A DNA stretch of 64,000 nucleotides, taken from assembly GCF_047495875.1 (NCBI RefSeq), contig NC_092461.1:95548431-95612430 (forward strand). Reading direction: 5' to 3'. The stretch's first letter is position 1. Each line of letters starts with the position of its first letter. Both the position numbers and the translations under genes were made by a program. This document shows, one piece after another, positions 44,448-56,494 of the stretch. The DNA comes from Pithys albifrons albifrons (Eukaryota > Chordata > Aves > Passeriformes > Thamnophilidae). The notes beneath the pieces were generated by a model that was not told where the DNA came from, ran no database searches, and worked only from the letters and a program-made list of their open reading frames with translations.

Positions 44448-47400
44448 CCTCAAACACCAACTTTGAGCTGAATTGAATGTATTCAGATTATATCATTGTT
44501 TCAGTCTTTTAACCTAGTCTCAAGTCACGACTGTTACTTTCCCTACCCCTTGCATTATTTCTGAAATTTTATTTTGACACATGCTTTTTACCTGAATCTA
44601 TAGGCAATTCTGTGATATTGTATCTCAATACATCTTTCCAGTTGAATGAACATTTAGATAAGCAGGCAACTTCAGAAATACACTGCAGAACCCACTGTGT
44701 CTGCTGTGCTCCTCAGAGACATTTGGCAGAATATGACTTTCCACTCTGCCAGATTCCCAGCTTCATGGAGAAAGATGCAGTTGCCCTTGGCAGGGCTATT
44801 CTGCCCACCTGGAGCAGCTTGTGTGAAAATGAGAATACTTCCCAAAGAGACTGCTAGAAAACACCATGCAACTTAGGCAGAAAAGAACAAACATGACCAA
44901 TTTATAGTGTGGTTACATCATGGAAAGAAGTTAGAATATGTCAAAACCCATGGGGTATTTTTTTACATTAGAACTGGTAATCAGAAATGAGTGTCTTTTT
45001 CCCTTTGTTTCAAACATCAACTGTCTTCATGTTTCCAATGGAAGGTGCTTGGAAATTTTCTTTGTTGATCAAACCTTCTACTTCCTATTGCTATATTAAA
45101 ATGCTTAGTCTTGTCATTAAAATTATATCTAATAATTAGTTATCCTCACAGATTTGATATAATTTTTATTTAGATATTTTTTATTTAGTATTCAAAAACA
45201 ATATCAAAAGGCATTGATATGCAAATAGACATATGTCAAAAGGAGGTATGTGCTGAATCTTTACTAAACCATAGTTAGGATTTTGTTAAAACTCAGTCAC
45301 AATTATTTGTGGTCCATAACTTTTTACTCTTGAAATACAAAAATCAAAACAAAACAAAATAAAAAGAAAGTAGGAAGTCTACATTCTTAATTGAAGGCTG
45401 AGACTTCGAATTTCTGTGAAATATAACTGCATTCCTGTTAGAAAAGAGTAAGGTCCTTCTGCATATGCATCATGTGGGCAATGCCCTTCAAATCTTTATT
45501 CACTATGAATTTTGAAAAGCTTTCCTATTAGAGAAGTTTAATCCCCTACTGAGGATAACATCTATGTGTACAGTAGGAAAGTATTGCAGATGCACGGATG
45601 CACCTTCTGTTGGTACTTTTTGGTTCAGCAGGAATTCCTCCAGCCTCCCTGGTGACTTTGCATTACTGGTAGGATTCATTCAGTCAATAACTAAAAGTAC
45701 TAACTCTATACTATCATAAATGTTATTGCCAGAAAGTCTATTCTAAAAAGCCATATGAAAACTAATTATATCCTTTCATAGCAAATCAGCACACCTAGGT
45801 AAAAATTAAAAGCAGTATCTTGGTTTGCAACTATCATATAAATACAGTTATGCTAAAATTATTGTTGTTCATTCATTAAAAAAAAAATGTTTTTTATATA
45901 GCTATTTTACACTTTGACATTTGCACATTTTCTCACAAAGATGCCAATCTTTTGTGAAAACATGTCTTAGTAATAATCCTAATGCCAACAATTAAATTCA
46001 CTACCTGGCATTCCTCTCCCTAGAACATGTAACAAACCACTCAGAATTTATTATGTGAACCAAAGTTGGGAATCTACTTAATATAGACAAGGAAATAGAG
46101 GAGGATTGCACAGTGGAAGATCATGAGTTATTTCACAAATATGTTTTTATATGCGAAGAAGTACCTCAAATTTGATAGAAAAATGGGTTAGATTAGTAAT
46201 GCTATAGAGAGAATTCAGGAATTCAGGAAGATTGGATTATCAGCAATGCCAAATACTGAAATCACGTTGAGGCTTCTTCATTAGCAGAGAATAAGAGGAC
46301 ATTAACTACACCAGAGAGAGTAGTTCCTATGGAAGCCACAGCAGAACCCTTGTTGAATTTGGAAAAAATAAATTGCCTCAAGGTAAGAAAACACATCTGA
46401 GGGCTGTGATAAACAACAGGGATAGTCTTACCTCTGAAAAAAAATAAATAAAAAAATTGAAACCCCAAAACCAAACCAATCCCAAAACAAAAATCAAAAA
46501 CCAAAATGAAATAAGTTCAATGTTAGAGAAATTCTTGTACTATTACACACAAAAAGCTCCCCAAACACCACGAGCAGGAGTGAGAGAGGACAACAGAGAG
46601 CTTACTTCCATGTTACTTCATTTTATTCTTGACTTTTCTTGTCTTGTCCAGAACCAAGATTATATGCAAGATATTGCAAGTTAAGAGAAAAAATAAGGGA
46701 AAAAAAAAAAGAGGAAAAGAGGTAAGAAGGAGAAAGAGAGTGGACAGTAAAATGAAGCAAGCTCTTTCTATCTTTCTGGGATATGTAGCTATGGCCAAAA
46801 GGTAGGGCAGAAATAATTCAAAGGAAGACAGGTTATTTAATTTGTCTTTTTCAAAGACTTTATAAACTAGATTTTGTAGTTCACAGAACTTATTTGTCAG
46901 GTAACTCTGATAAAAATATCTTACATTATTCTACAAAGCCAGTCATTTGATGTCAGTATGAAAAATTAAGGGTCAAAAAAGCCATGCACATTAAATACAT
47001 TGAAGGTTGATTGGCCATTTGTGAAGCACAATGCAAAGCATAAAGAAAATAATTGCCACCTGAGCTCATAATTACAGTGAAGTTAGAGAATTTCTATATA
47101 TAGTTTAATATTTGCTTTTAAAAGTCTGGGAAAGTTCAGAACTGATATGTCAAAAAATGCCTCTGGTTTCACCCCAAAAGCATGTTCTTTCATGCACTAA
47201 GCAAGAGAGTAACATTCAGGAAATTCTGATTTATTGGTAAAGTACCATGGGAATGTTCTTGGATACTGTGGAAACTTCAATTACTTTTTACAGTTGAGTG
47301 ACACAGTCTTCATTTACTGAGACCAATCCCAATATTAAGTTTTTTGATTATCATTAACAGTATTATTGGCTAGAAGGAAAAAAAAAATGTAGTAAAAAGA

Positions 47401-48320
47401 TGAAAGAAAACCCAATACACTTCTGAAACCATGGATAAAAGACTTACCATGTTGTTGCTTCCTCTGTTACGTAGCACATTAAAATGGACTATCAGAAATG
47501 TACACAGCAAAACAAGATCTAATTTTCTGGGCTAGTTAGTTAAGTGGCAACAACTTTGCTGATAATTGATCAAACTGTGACCAGTATAGATGACGGCTGT
47601 ATAGCTAGATAATGACATAAATTTTACACTTTAGTTTTAGGTGTTTTAAATGAATTACCATGCTCTGCTTTAACAGTAAAGGAAAGAATGCAAATAGCAA
47701 AGCAGTTTTGTTTGAATTTTCATATTGCTATTAAGATATATTCCATCATTATACTGAACAGCGTCAGTAGAGTCACATATCACAGAACATGGAATCTTAA
47801 TGTTTTAGAAACCTACCAATACCTGGGAGTTTTTTTGTCATAATCAATACACATTTTCTCTTTAACAGTAAGTCCTCTCATGTTTTGTATAAAACTATTA
47901 AACTGGCAGAAATTTTTTGTATGTTTAACCAAATTAATGATTTTGATAAACAGCAGTCATAAGTAACATATTCCTAGCAGTGTTCTTATGTGTAAAACTG
48001 GCAAATGTAGGTTTTCTTTTTTTTTCTTTTTTAAAAATACATTTAAAAGTGGTTCTCAAGTTACTCTGAAAAACACCTATGAATACACAAACATCTGTAT
48101 TAAACTTACACATATACTACATATACTAGAAATATCATTAAAAAAATTACAGCTCTATTTATACTTCAGATGCAACTGCTGCTAATACGAGGGCAACAGG
48201 CATCATTATTGTTTCATTGGAAATAGTTCATTTTATCTCCCTTAATAAAATGTACACAAATCTATTAATGTGAGAAAGAAAACTACTTCAGATTGCTCAA
48301 CAACACATATATTTATTGTG

Positions 48321-49140
48321 AGGGTAATGAGACACTGAGACAGGTTGCCCGAAGAACTGGTAGATGTCCAGTTCCCAGAAGTGTTCAGAGTCAGGTTGGA
48401 TGGAGATTTGAGCAACTTTGTCTAGCGGAAGCTGTCCCTGCTCATGGCAAGGATGTTGGAACTAGATGAACTCTAAGGTGCCTTTCTACTGAAACCATCT
48501 GTCTTGGTTTGAGATAAGCAACTGCCAACCCCCCCAAGCACAGAGAGAAAAGCCTCCCTCCTAACACCAGGGAAAGGGAGGAAAAGAGAGGGGAAAGGAA
48601 AAAAAAACACTTCAAACTGCATTTATACTAAATCTACATATATTTTTCACAGAAAGAGACAATTAGAAGAGAGTACAAATATACAATCACACAAGTCTAC
48701 AACAAAAAGTTCCCCACCTCAACTTCTTAACAAACACACAAATTCTACTGTCTTAACTACACATTACTTAAGAAGAAGCTTATTCCCCAGGCAGACAAAC
48801 TCAAGCAGAAAGGAGAGACCCAGAACAACACATTTGACTTTCCTGAGGTACCCTGTGAGCCAGTGGTGGGCCTGGTCCTCTCCATCCCCCCTGGGACAGC
48901 ATCGTGCGTCCTCCCAAGAGGAGGGCTGAGAAGTGACTGCCTTAACCACTCCCACACTGGTTCCTACTTCCCTGGAGATGATGTCATAATGTGGTATGGA
49001 ATACAAAATTACTGGCTAGAAGAGGTCAGCTGTTAGCTCAGCTCAGCTCAAGTCAGCTGACAGCTTCGGCCTAGTCCACACTTCAGAGCCCAAATCTAGG
49101 CCCACCTGGGTGAACCCATAACACCATCCTATGATTACAG
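48321..49140 (+). mobile_element. CR1 LINE 3' end, split by an LTR
   Basis: 48321-48499 reads as the 3' region of a CR1 (ACAGGTTGCCCGAAGAACTG, TTGGATGGAGATTTGAGCAA, CTGTCCCTGCTCATGGCAAG, GTTGGAACTAGATGAACTC). It breaks off at ACCATC, and the expected CR1 end CTATGATT resumes at 49129 after the inserted LTR and its target duplication. The copy is 5'-truncated and has no coding capacity. Confidence 0.9.
48500..49123 (+). mobile_element. Solo LTR, 624 bp, inserted in CR1
   Basis: Begins TGTCTTGGTTTGAG and ends AACCCATAACA, so it has the TG...CA ends of an LTR. It is flanked by a perfect 5-bp target duplication CCATC (48495-48499 and 49124-49128). Removing the LTR and one duplicate restores the CR1 end ACCATCCTATGATT. 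There is no internal retroviral sequence, so this is a solo LTR left by recombination. The 5-bp duplication fits ERVL or ERV1-type elements; the orientation is inferred only from the typical TGTCTTGG start. Open frames inside it (48757-49006, reverse) are not genes. Confidence 0.88.
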
Positions 49141-50689
49141 AAATTGTGTATTGGACTAGAAGAAAGTGAGGCTCATGGAGAGCTAGAAGACTCTATAAAG
49201 AAGAATGCCTGCAGAACCTATATTTTATACCCAAGTGTATATTAATTACAAAACAATATTTAATTACTATTTAAATAGTAACTCCCCAAAACCCTCTCTA
49301 CCCTCCCACTTTGCATACAGCATAACTGGTTTCATAAAGGATGAGCTACGTCATATTTTGCAATACTGTTATTACTTAATGTTTGTCACATAAATTATTT
49401 ACTGCACACTATACAGATAAAGCACTGAACACAGTTTTAAATTTTTTCCATGTTTACTTTATGAGATGGAGCTGGCATATTCATCAGATACTTTTATTTC
49501 AGAATTCTTCCAGAGTAGAAGACAATTCTTTAGGCTGCAGTTGATAAATTATATGCTCTGTGTATTATACACTACTTTATCTATAACATACTAATTGCAG
49601 TCACCTCAGGTGTAGGAATCATCTTTCCAAAAAGTTTGCATAAGTGCTAAAAAATACAAGAAAAAAAGATGCATTACTGCAGGATGCTGCTCTGAATTGA
49701 GATGATGTGACAGTGAGTTGTTAGATATTCTGTTTTAGTTATTCAGGGATATAAAATCAAGGGTCTTGGTGGAAAAAAACCCTAGCAAACAGAAAAACAA
49801 CATCCAAAACCCCTTAACCAACAACCAACAAAACCCAACAACCAAATGAAAACAAAAACCAAAAAACAAAACAAAAACACAAGCAACAAAATCCTAAACA
49901 AACAAAGGGGGGAAAAAAAAAACCAAAAAACCTTAAGCATATATTAGACATTTCCTCCCAGTTTGTGAGGCATCCTGACCACAAAAGCATTAAAGTCTCT
50001 GATCATAACTTGCATTTCCTAATCCAAGGATTTTTTTTTGTGACATACTTGAAATACTGTTTGAAAAAAAAGCCAAAACAACAACAACATAGAAATCTTT
50101 CTGAGAGAAGAGAGGAATCTGAGCTTGATTCCCCCCCGACCCCCTCTAAATAGTTGTTCTAGAAAAATAGGTTTATTTAACTTTACACCCTTCAAATCAC
50201 TCTCTCCACCTCAGGAAACTCAGTTGGATATTTTTTTGTTCAGTTTGGGGGTTTTGTTTGTTTGTTTGTTTGGTTTGGTTGTTTTGTTTTTTCACAAGTA
50301 CTTACAGAGTTTCAAAGATATGTATGAAACACTTTCATTCAACTTACTGTCTCCAAATGGTCCCATGTCCCCTCTCCACTCCTGCAGATGGATTTTTTTT
50401 TTACTAGAATAAGAGGTAGAAGCTGCAGCTATGGTTCATTACAGGCAATTTTCAAAAATGGAAATATGACCTGACCTTGAAGCCTAGAAAATTCCCTATT
50501 AGTATGTTTATTTATTTCAAATATTCATTTTTATATATTTGTTAATATGTGTTTATGTGTGTGTGTTAGATACAGACGCATATATAAAAGTTGCCATTAG
50601 CTATCTTTTAGTAGAGAACTGAGATCTTTGTACTGAGATCTTCTGTAAAAGGGCATTCAACATATGGTTACCTTCCCAACAGAGGCAGA
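49141..50689. other. Gene-free DNA with A/C-rich run
   Basis: No gene is seen. 49776-49935 is an A/C-rich low-complexity tract and 50245-50292 a (GTTT)n tract, close to the reverse complement in composition. Confidence 0.6.
49776..49935. repeat. A/C-rich low-complexity tract
   Basis: About 160 bp made almost only of A and C (CAAAA, CCAAC and ACAAA motifs). Confidence 0.85.
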
Positions 50690-51525
50690 AGAAGCTGAGA
50701 CCTCCCAAAAAAATATTTCCTGGAACTCTGTATCCCAGTGCTATGAAAGGCTTCACACTGCATTCATCAGGTTCAGAGATAGTCTGTTCTATTTCCTCTT
50801 CACACTTTTCCTCTGCTCCAGTGAGGGTTTCCTCCTACAGGAGACAGTCCTCTATGAAGTTCTTCAATGTGAATCCTTTCCACAGGCTGCAGTTCTTCAC
50901 AACTGATCCAGCACGGGTCTCTTCCTCCAGGTGCAGTCCTTCAGGAACAGATGGCTTCAGCATGGGTCACCCACAGGCTCACAAGTCTTGATAGCAAACT
51001 TACTCCAGCGTGGGCTTCTCTCTTTCCAAAAGTCCTGCCAAGATTCTGCTCCAGTGTGGACTTCCCATGGGGTCATGGCTTCCTTTGGGCATCTACCTGC
51101 ACCACTGTGGTGTCATTGAGAAGCTGCAGGTGGATACTTTCATGGGCTGCAAGAGAAAGTCTGCCTCACCATAGTCTGCACCATGGGCTGTGTAGGGGTG
51201 CCTCTGCTTCAGCATCTGGAGAATCTCCTTCCCCTCCTTCCCTGACCTCCAGGTCTGCAGAGTTGTTTCTCTCACATATTTTCACTCCTTTCTCTGACTG
51301 CAATTGCTACTAAGCAGTAAATTTTCCTCATTCTTAAATATGTTATCCCAGAGGTGCTTCCACTATCACTGATGGGCTTAGCCGTGGCCAGCAGTGAGTC
51401 CATCTTGGCTGGCATTTACTCTATTGGACGTGGCAGGGAAGCTTCTAATGTCGTCTTGCAGAAACCACCTTGCAGCCCCTACTGCTACCAAAACATTGCC
51501 ATCCAAACCCAATACAAATCAATTT
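50690..51525. mobile_element. Degenerate avian LTR-retroelement fragment with internal repeats
   Basis: The sequence contains a degenerate direct repeat every 45-70 bp around CAGCAYGGGTC, CCAGCGTGGGCTTC and CCAGTGTGGACTTC, with GTCCT/AGTCC between them. Later landmarks are TTAAATATGTTATCCCAGAG, CTGATGGGCTTAGCCGTGGC and CAAAACATTGCCATCCAAAC. I recognise this wording from avian ERVL-type LTR or internal repeats, from memory only. Strand and exact limits are not certain. The open frames through it show no intact retroviral protein. Confidence 0.55.
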
Positions 51526-53387
51526 GTGTCATAACAACTCTAGGTAGTGTTATATAATTCTGCTAATGTCATACAATTCATTGTGCTAATTAAGACATTG
51601 TATATTGTCTTTCACTTTCCATACACAGTTAAAGGATATTACTTACAGGAACTTGGCTTGATAAAAATTTCCTGAGTAAAAGAAAAGGGCTCCTCACCAT
51701 TCCTAAACACTAGGTTACCTTTAACAGAATTATAATGTTATTCTGGCTGTTACTGTTGGAAGGCTGTGAAACTGCTGTACGTCAAAGAAAGGTGGCAGAG
51801 TTTTTTTTTTAAAAGGTGCCATTGGGGTTGTCTTCTTGCTATAACAGTGTTATTAACCTTTTCATTTGCCATATGTAAAGAGGCAAAGCTTTGAGAAGCT
51901 ATTCAATACTTAGGAATGATTGCAATTATGTCCCTCTTGCATAATGTTGTTACTATGGCAACTAAAAATTCTGATCCAATGAAGCCAAAATTACTTTCAA
52001 ATTTCAAAACATTTCAATTCTGTGTTGTTTTGTTTTGTTTTTTTCAGTAATACACTTTGGCTTCACAAGTTTCAAAATGTATGAATAATGAGGGCACAAC
52101 ACTATGTGGACACAGTAAACAGGCAAATGGTAACTTGGGAGAGAAGGAGCTCAACAGACTCTAGTAAGAGTCTTTGTTGGAAATTATGACATTCACCAAG
52201 GAAAAGCACATACCTAAACCAAACACAGGTAAGGACATCTAGCATGTCATATTTATAAGTAAGAGTGCTCAAGATAAGGAATTAAATCCACACCTTTACA
52301 GAGGCAGTATGCTATTTTGCTTTCTTTTTTTCCTGCCTATTAGTTTACAAAAATCACTTTTTGTTTTTTGTCTGTTTTGTTTTATTTTGTGCCAGAAGTC
52401 TTCATCCTGTAGTCTTCATGAGGAATTTGATGAGAAGTGAATTGGCTTGCTGCTTATGCAGAGAAATGCTACTCTAGTGCTCATTGCACAGCCATACTCT
52501 TCTACAGTAATGCTGTTGCTTAGAGACTCAAAACTTTATTGTAACTTTTAAAGGCAAAACTAAGTTTTGCCTCAGCATTCCCTGGATGGTCTATAACAAG
52601 AAATATTCACTTTGAGTGAAAAGGCTGCATTCCTTGTAAAAATAATTTGATGATGGCTTCAGTGGGAGTCTTAGTTGCAAAAAGAATTCAAGATAGAGCT
52701 TATAAGTATGATGTGCAGCACTTCTATATGCCTCACAGGGCAGACAGAAATATAGAACTCTACTTGTACATACCTATTTTCAGAGGCTACTTAAAAGAAT
52801 TGCATTGAGTTTTAGCAAAGTATAGCATTTGTAAAATATGTTAGGAACATTCTTGGGAAAAATACTGCACTTCTATGTAAGATAACATTAAACAAAAAAA
52901 AGAGAGGAAATGAGAGAGAAAATGAATGGCATCATAAAGCAACACACCTCTCTTGCAAAAGCTCAGTAGGTCATGGAAAGCCTCATGAACATGTTAAGTA
53001 TATAAAGCATCTAAACACTTTGAGGAAGCACAGTTGCTCAATTCTATGCTCTGATAATGTTAATATCTCAAAATATGGCTCTTAAAGGTAAAATAAAATT
53101 GATATATTTGAGTTTGAAACAGACATTGGAAGCAACTGGATTCTGTTCCTTATTTGCTTTCTTACACTTTCATGTCTAGCTTAGATAGTTATTCTCCCTT
53201 AAACAGCTCAAAAAAATTTTTGGACTGTTCTTGCCTCCTCATTGCAGGGCACCAAAGCAGCTTATCTCAAAAGCAGCCACCATAGGTAAATTAGAGTATC
53301 TGTCATCCTCATAGTGCTGTGTACGGTAAGAGCTATTATGAGACTTCAGGTGCAGTGAGAGAAGAGGCATCCCACTTATAGCACCTG

Positions 53388-53470
53388 TGGGTTTGGTTTT
53401 GGTTTCTGGTTTGGTTTGGTTTGTTGTTTAGGTTTGGGTTTGTTTGGTTTTGGTTTTGTTTTTTTTTCAG
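53388..53470. repeat. GGTTT-rich low-complexity tract
   Basis: About 80 bp of G and T in irregular GGTTT and GGTTTT units; the complement of the A/C tracts found elsewhere in the window. Confidence 0.8.
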
Positions 53471-53858
53471 GAAGACTCCAGACCTGAAAAGGCAAAAAAC
53501 AGTAAGCAGGTACAGAAGAGTTTAGAGTGGCAACATGGAAAACACAAAGAAGCAGAAATGGTAATAGTTTCTGAGGCAATAGTTATTTTAGCAGAACAGA
53601 GTAACAATTGGCACTGACTGTGAATGTGAGATAAATTCAATTCTGAACCAACAGAATTCATTCTCTCTCTGGAGAAGATAATCTAGAGAGAAAATAATGG
53701 TGACCTATCTGATCACAAAGCACCAATGGTTATGGGAAAATCCATGAAGAGCAACAAACTGAAAGCAAAAGAGTACACAGAAATAAGTTACATTGAGAAA
53801 TTCACTGTGATTTTCGGGGTGGATTACTTGTATACTCTGGCTTGACCAATGAATGTGA

Positions 53859-53879
53859 TTTATTTATTTATTTATTTAC
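53859..53879. repeat. TTTA tetranucleotide microsatellite
   Basis: Five perfect units. Confidence 0.85.
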
Positions 53880-55403
53880 TTGCATGTTTGTTATAAAAAT
53901 ATCTTTTTATTTTTTCCAACATGTAAACAACAGTGTGGTATTTCAGTTGCAAACACACAAGAATTTCAACTGTAACTGTAAGGTTATTGCATTGTTTTAC
54001 ATTCATTGAAAGTGGGTGTTTTATAGCACTTTTTTGGTTTGCTTTTGTGGGTGTTTGGTTCTGCATTTTTTAAGAAAACTTCATAAACTTGAAACTTGAA
54101 CTAGATTTAACCCGACATCACACTTAAATTGGGTGAATAAAAAGAAAGAAGAGAGAAAAAGGGAGAGAAAAATGTAAGCTTAACAAATAACTCCTTGAAT
54201 ATCCTGAAAGACATTGTAATTGCTTAGGAAAGAGTGTACTGAAATCTCAAGTTTGGAAGTACAGTCACCATAGTAAAACCAAAGGAACTGTCAAGTGCTA
54301 CAGTAAGCCTCTTGCAGTATTGTCCATGCAACATTTATAAAGGGGACTTTTAGAAAATACCTAAATTTCACATGTAGTTTTAGCTTAAAGGCAATGATTG
54401 TTCTGTTGTTGCTTTTAAAGACACACTATATTATGTGCAACTTATAGGTACATATCAACATCTTACATTGTATAAACCTACCATAATTCACTGAAATGTT
54501 AAGCTTTCAGCACTCTCGCCCACAAGATGATAATTACAGCCATTCAAGCACTAAAACTGGCACATTTCTTTTCCACAGAATATCATGGGTTGTTCAGACA
54601 TTTCACACCCCACCTCCTTCTACAATTTTTTAAGTAGCAATAAGATGATATAAAAAGGGAAGATGGCAAACAGCGTGTGCCAGATAAGACTGTGAAAAGC
54701 AGACCTTTATCCTCAGTTCTGTTCTTCACCTGCAACACAAAACTCGTTCTCTCTCCTCTTTCCCTTTTACTTCCCCCAACATATGATAATGTAAGATATT
54801 CCTCTTTGATCTTTCCAAACAAATCTTAAGCTCTTTTGAAGATTGTGCATATGTAGTTTTTATAAATCCTTTTAAATTTTTTATAGTTTTAAAGGCTTCC
54901 TGACGTATAAGAAGCTTTTAAAAATTAATATTCACACAGTCCATCCTCTCGTGTTTATCTTCAAGAATGCTGTGAAACCATGCTGAGTGTCCTTGTTTTT
55001 TCTGTTACCCTCCTGGAATTTCGTGGGTCCCTGTGTGCACAGTCATACAAATTTAGTTAGTAAAGAACACCCTGAATATTTTTTTGTTATGAAGTATGAC
55101 TCTGTAATGGATAGTCACCCTAATTTTAGGAAGCCTTGGGAAATGGATGGGTTGTTTCTATTTTTATTATAACAAAAACATGATTTTACAAAAATATTCC
55201 CCCCCTTTCTAAAAAAAATAAAACAAAACCAAAAACAAAACAAAACAAAAAACCCCCCACACCAGAATCCCCACAACACTTTTACAAAAGTGTTCATGAC
55301 TAAGAATAATTGTGCTAGTCTTGTTCTTAATTTAGCTGTCCATTTCAGTTTGAATTATATATTTAAGTGCTTTTAGTTACACAAATGAATATATTCACAG
55401 AGA

Positions 55404-55432
55404 TTCATAGAATCATTTAGGTTAGAAATTCT
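55404..55432 (-). mobile_element. Tiny CR1 3'-end fragment
   Basis: TTCATAGAATCATTTAGGTT with the following AGAAA matches the reversed CR1 terminus and first bases of its 3' region, then similarity stops. Confidence 0.5.
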
Positions 55433-56469
55433 TTCAGAATTCATGCAGATTTCCCAACTGAAAAATTGTCATAAAAGTTAAAAAAAAATCAGATATGAAT
55501 TGGATAAAAGCAATTGTTTGCAGCCTGACAGTTACAATCCATGAAAGAACATGATGATGTAATTCCTTTGCTCTGTGACTAAGTAGACAGATGTAAATCA
55601 AAGTTGCAGTGATTCCAATAGAGGTGTGTTGTTTTTTTTTTAGAAATATTTTTGGTTTCTGCAACCTCCTTTCAGAAAACTGATTTCAATAGTCACATGG
55701 ATGCAATGGAAGGTAATTCACTGGTCTTGCACGGTAGTAGACAAGTGAACCAAGGAAGTATTTCATGAAACACATACTATGTTTTAATATTTCATTGTTC
55801 AGTAAGTTTTTACTGTGACACTTAACATAAAATGAATTAGAATGTTAGAAGAAAACCTAATGAAGAAAATAAAAATTATTATAGTAGTGTGGTATGTTAA
55901 TTTCTTATTTCTCTTAAAAATATTCTGTTAGGGTCTTCTAGTTATTTTGTAGAAGCATATAAAATGTTTGCAAAGGCTCAACATGTAGAAAATTTATTCC
56001 TGGAAAGCATTTCTTTTATGCATAAAATGAAATGTCATAGAGGTAAAGGATCTCAAACTAAGAGTATTGTGCACTTAAGCTCAGGTAGAAAATTATGCAT
56101 TTTAAGTAAACAAATAATCTGCTAACACAAATGTAATTTAATATTCAAAACAACACAGGGCAAAGTGCTTGGACATTCCCTTCTAGCTGTAAATGGAACA
56201 GCTTTCAAGGGTGAACATAAATAATTGGTAGAGTAGTGACCAGGGTAGAACTCCATTGTTTGAAGCCACCATTATCAGGGAATGCTTCTCTCACCAAAAA
56301 ACACTTCAGCTCATCTACAGATTATTAAATTCAATACTATCACATAACATGCTAAAATTAGCAACAGATTAACTAAAGAACAACATTCCTTTTTAGCATT
56401 ATACAATATGTGACATTAGATCTATACAGCAGCCTGGTTTTGCTGTTAAAAAGGATAAATAACTCCATC

Positions 56470-56494
56470 CCAAACAAACAAACAAACAAACAAA
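56470..56494. repeat. CAAA tetranucleotide microsatellite
   Basis: About six perfect CAAA units. Confidence 0.9.

Larger units (their letters stand above)
35134..48320. other. Gene-free DNA
   Basis: About 13 kb without a recognisable exon. It contains a perfect 12-bp-stem hairpin at 35391-35420, a possible old MIR-like piece near 36600-36700, a 16-bp palindrome at 40786-40801, and CAAAA-type low-complexity runs at 42815-42890 and 44420-44447. The first hundred or so bases could be a continuation of the LTR seen before 34325, but I cannot verify that. Confidence 0.6.

Noticed and set aside
48757..49006. Two overlapping reverse frames of 66 and 80 residues
   Set aside because: They lie wholly within the solo LTR, which is non-coding.
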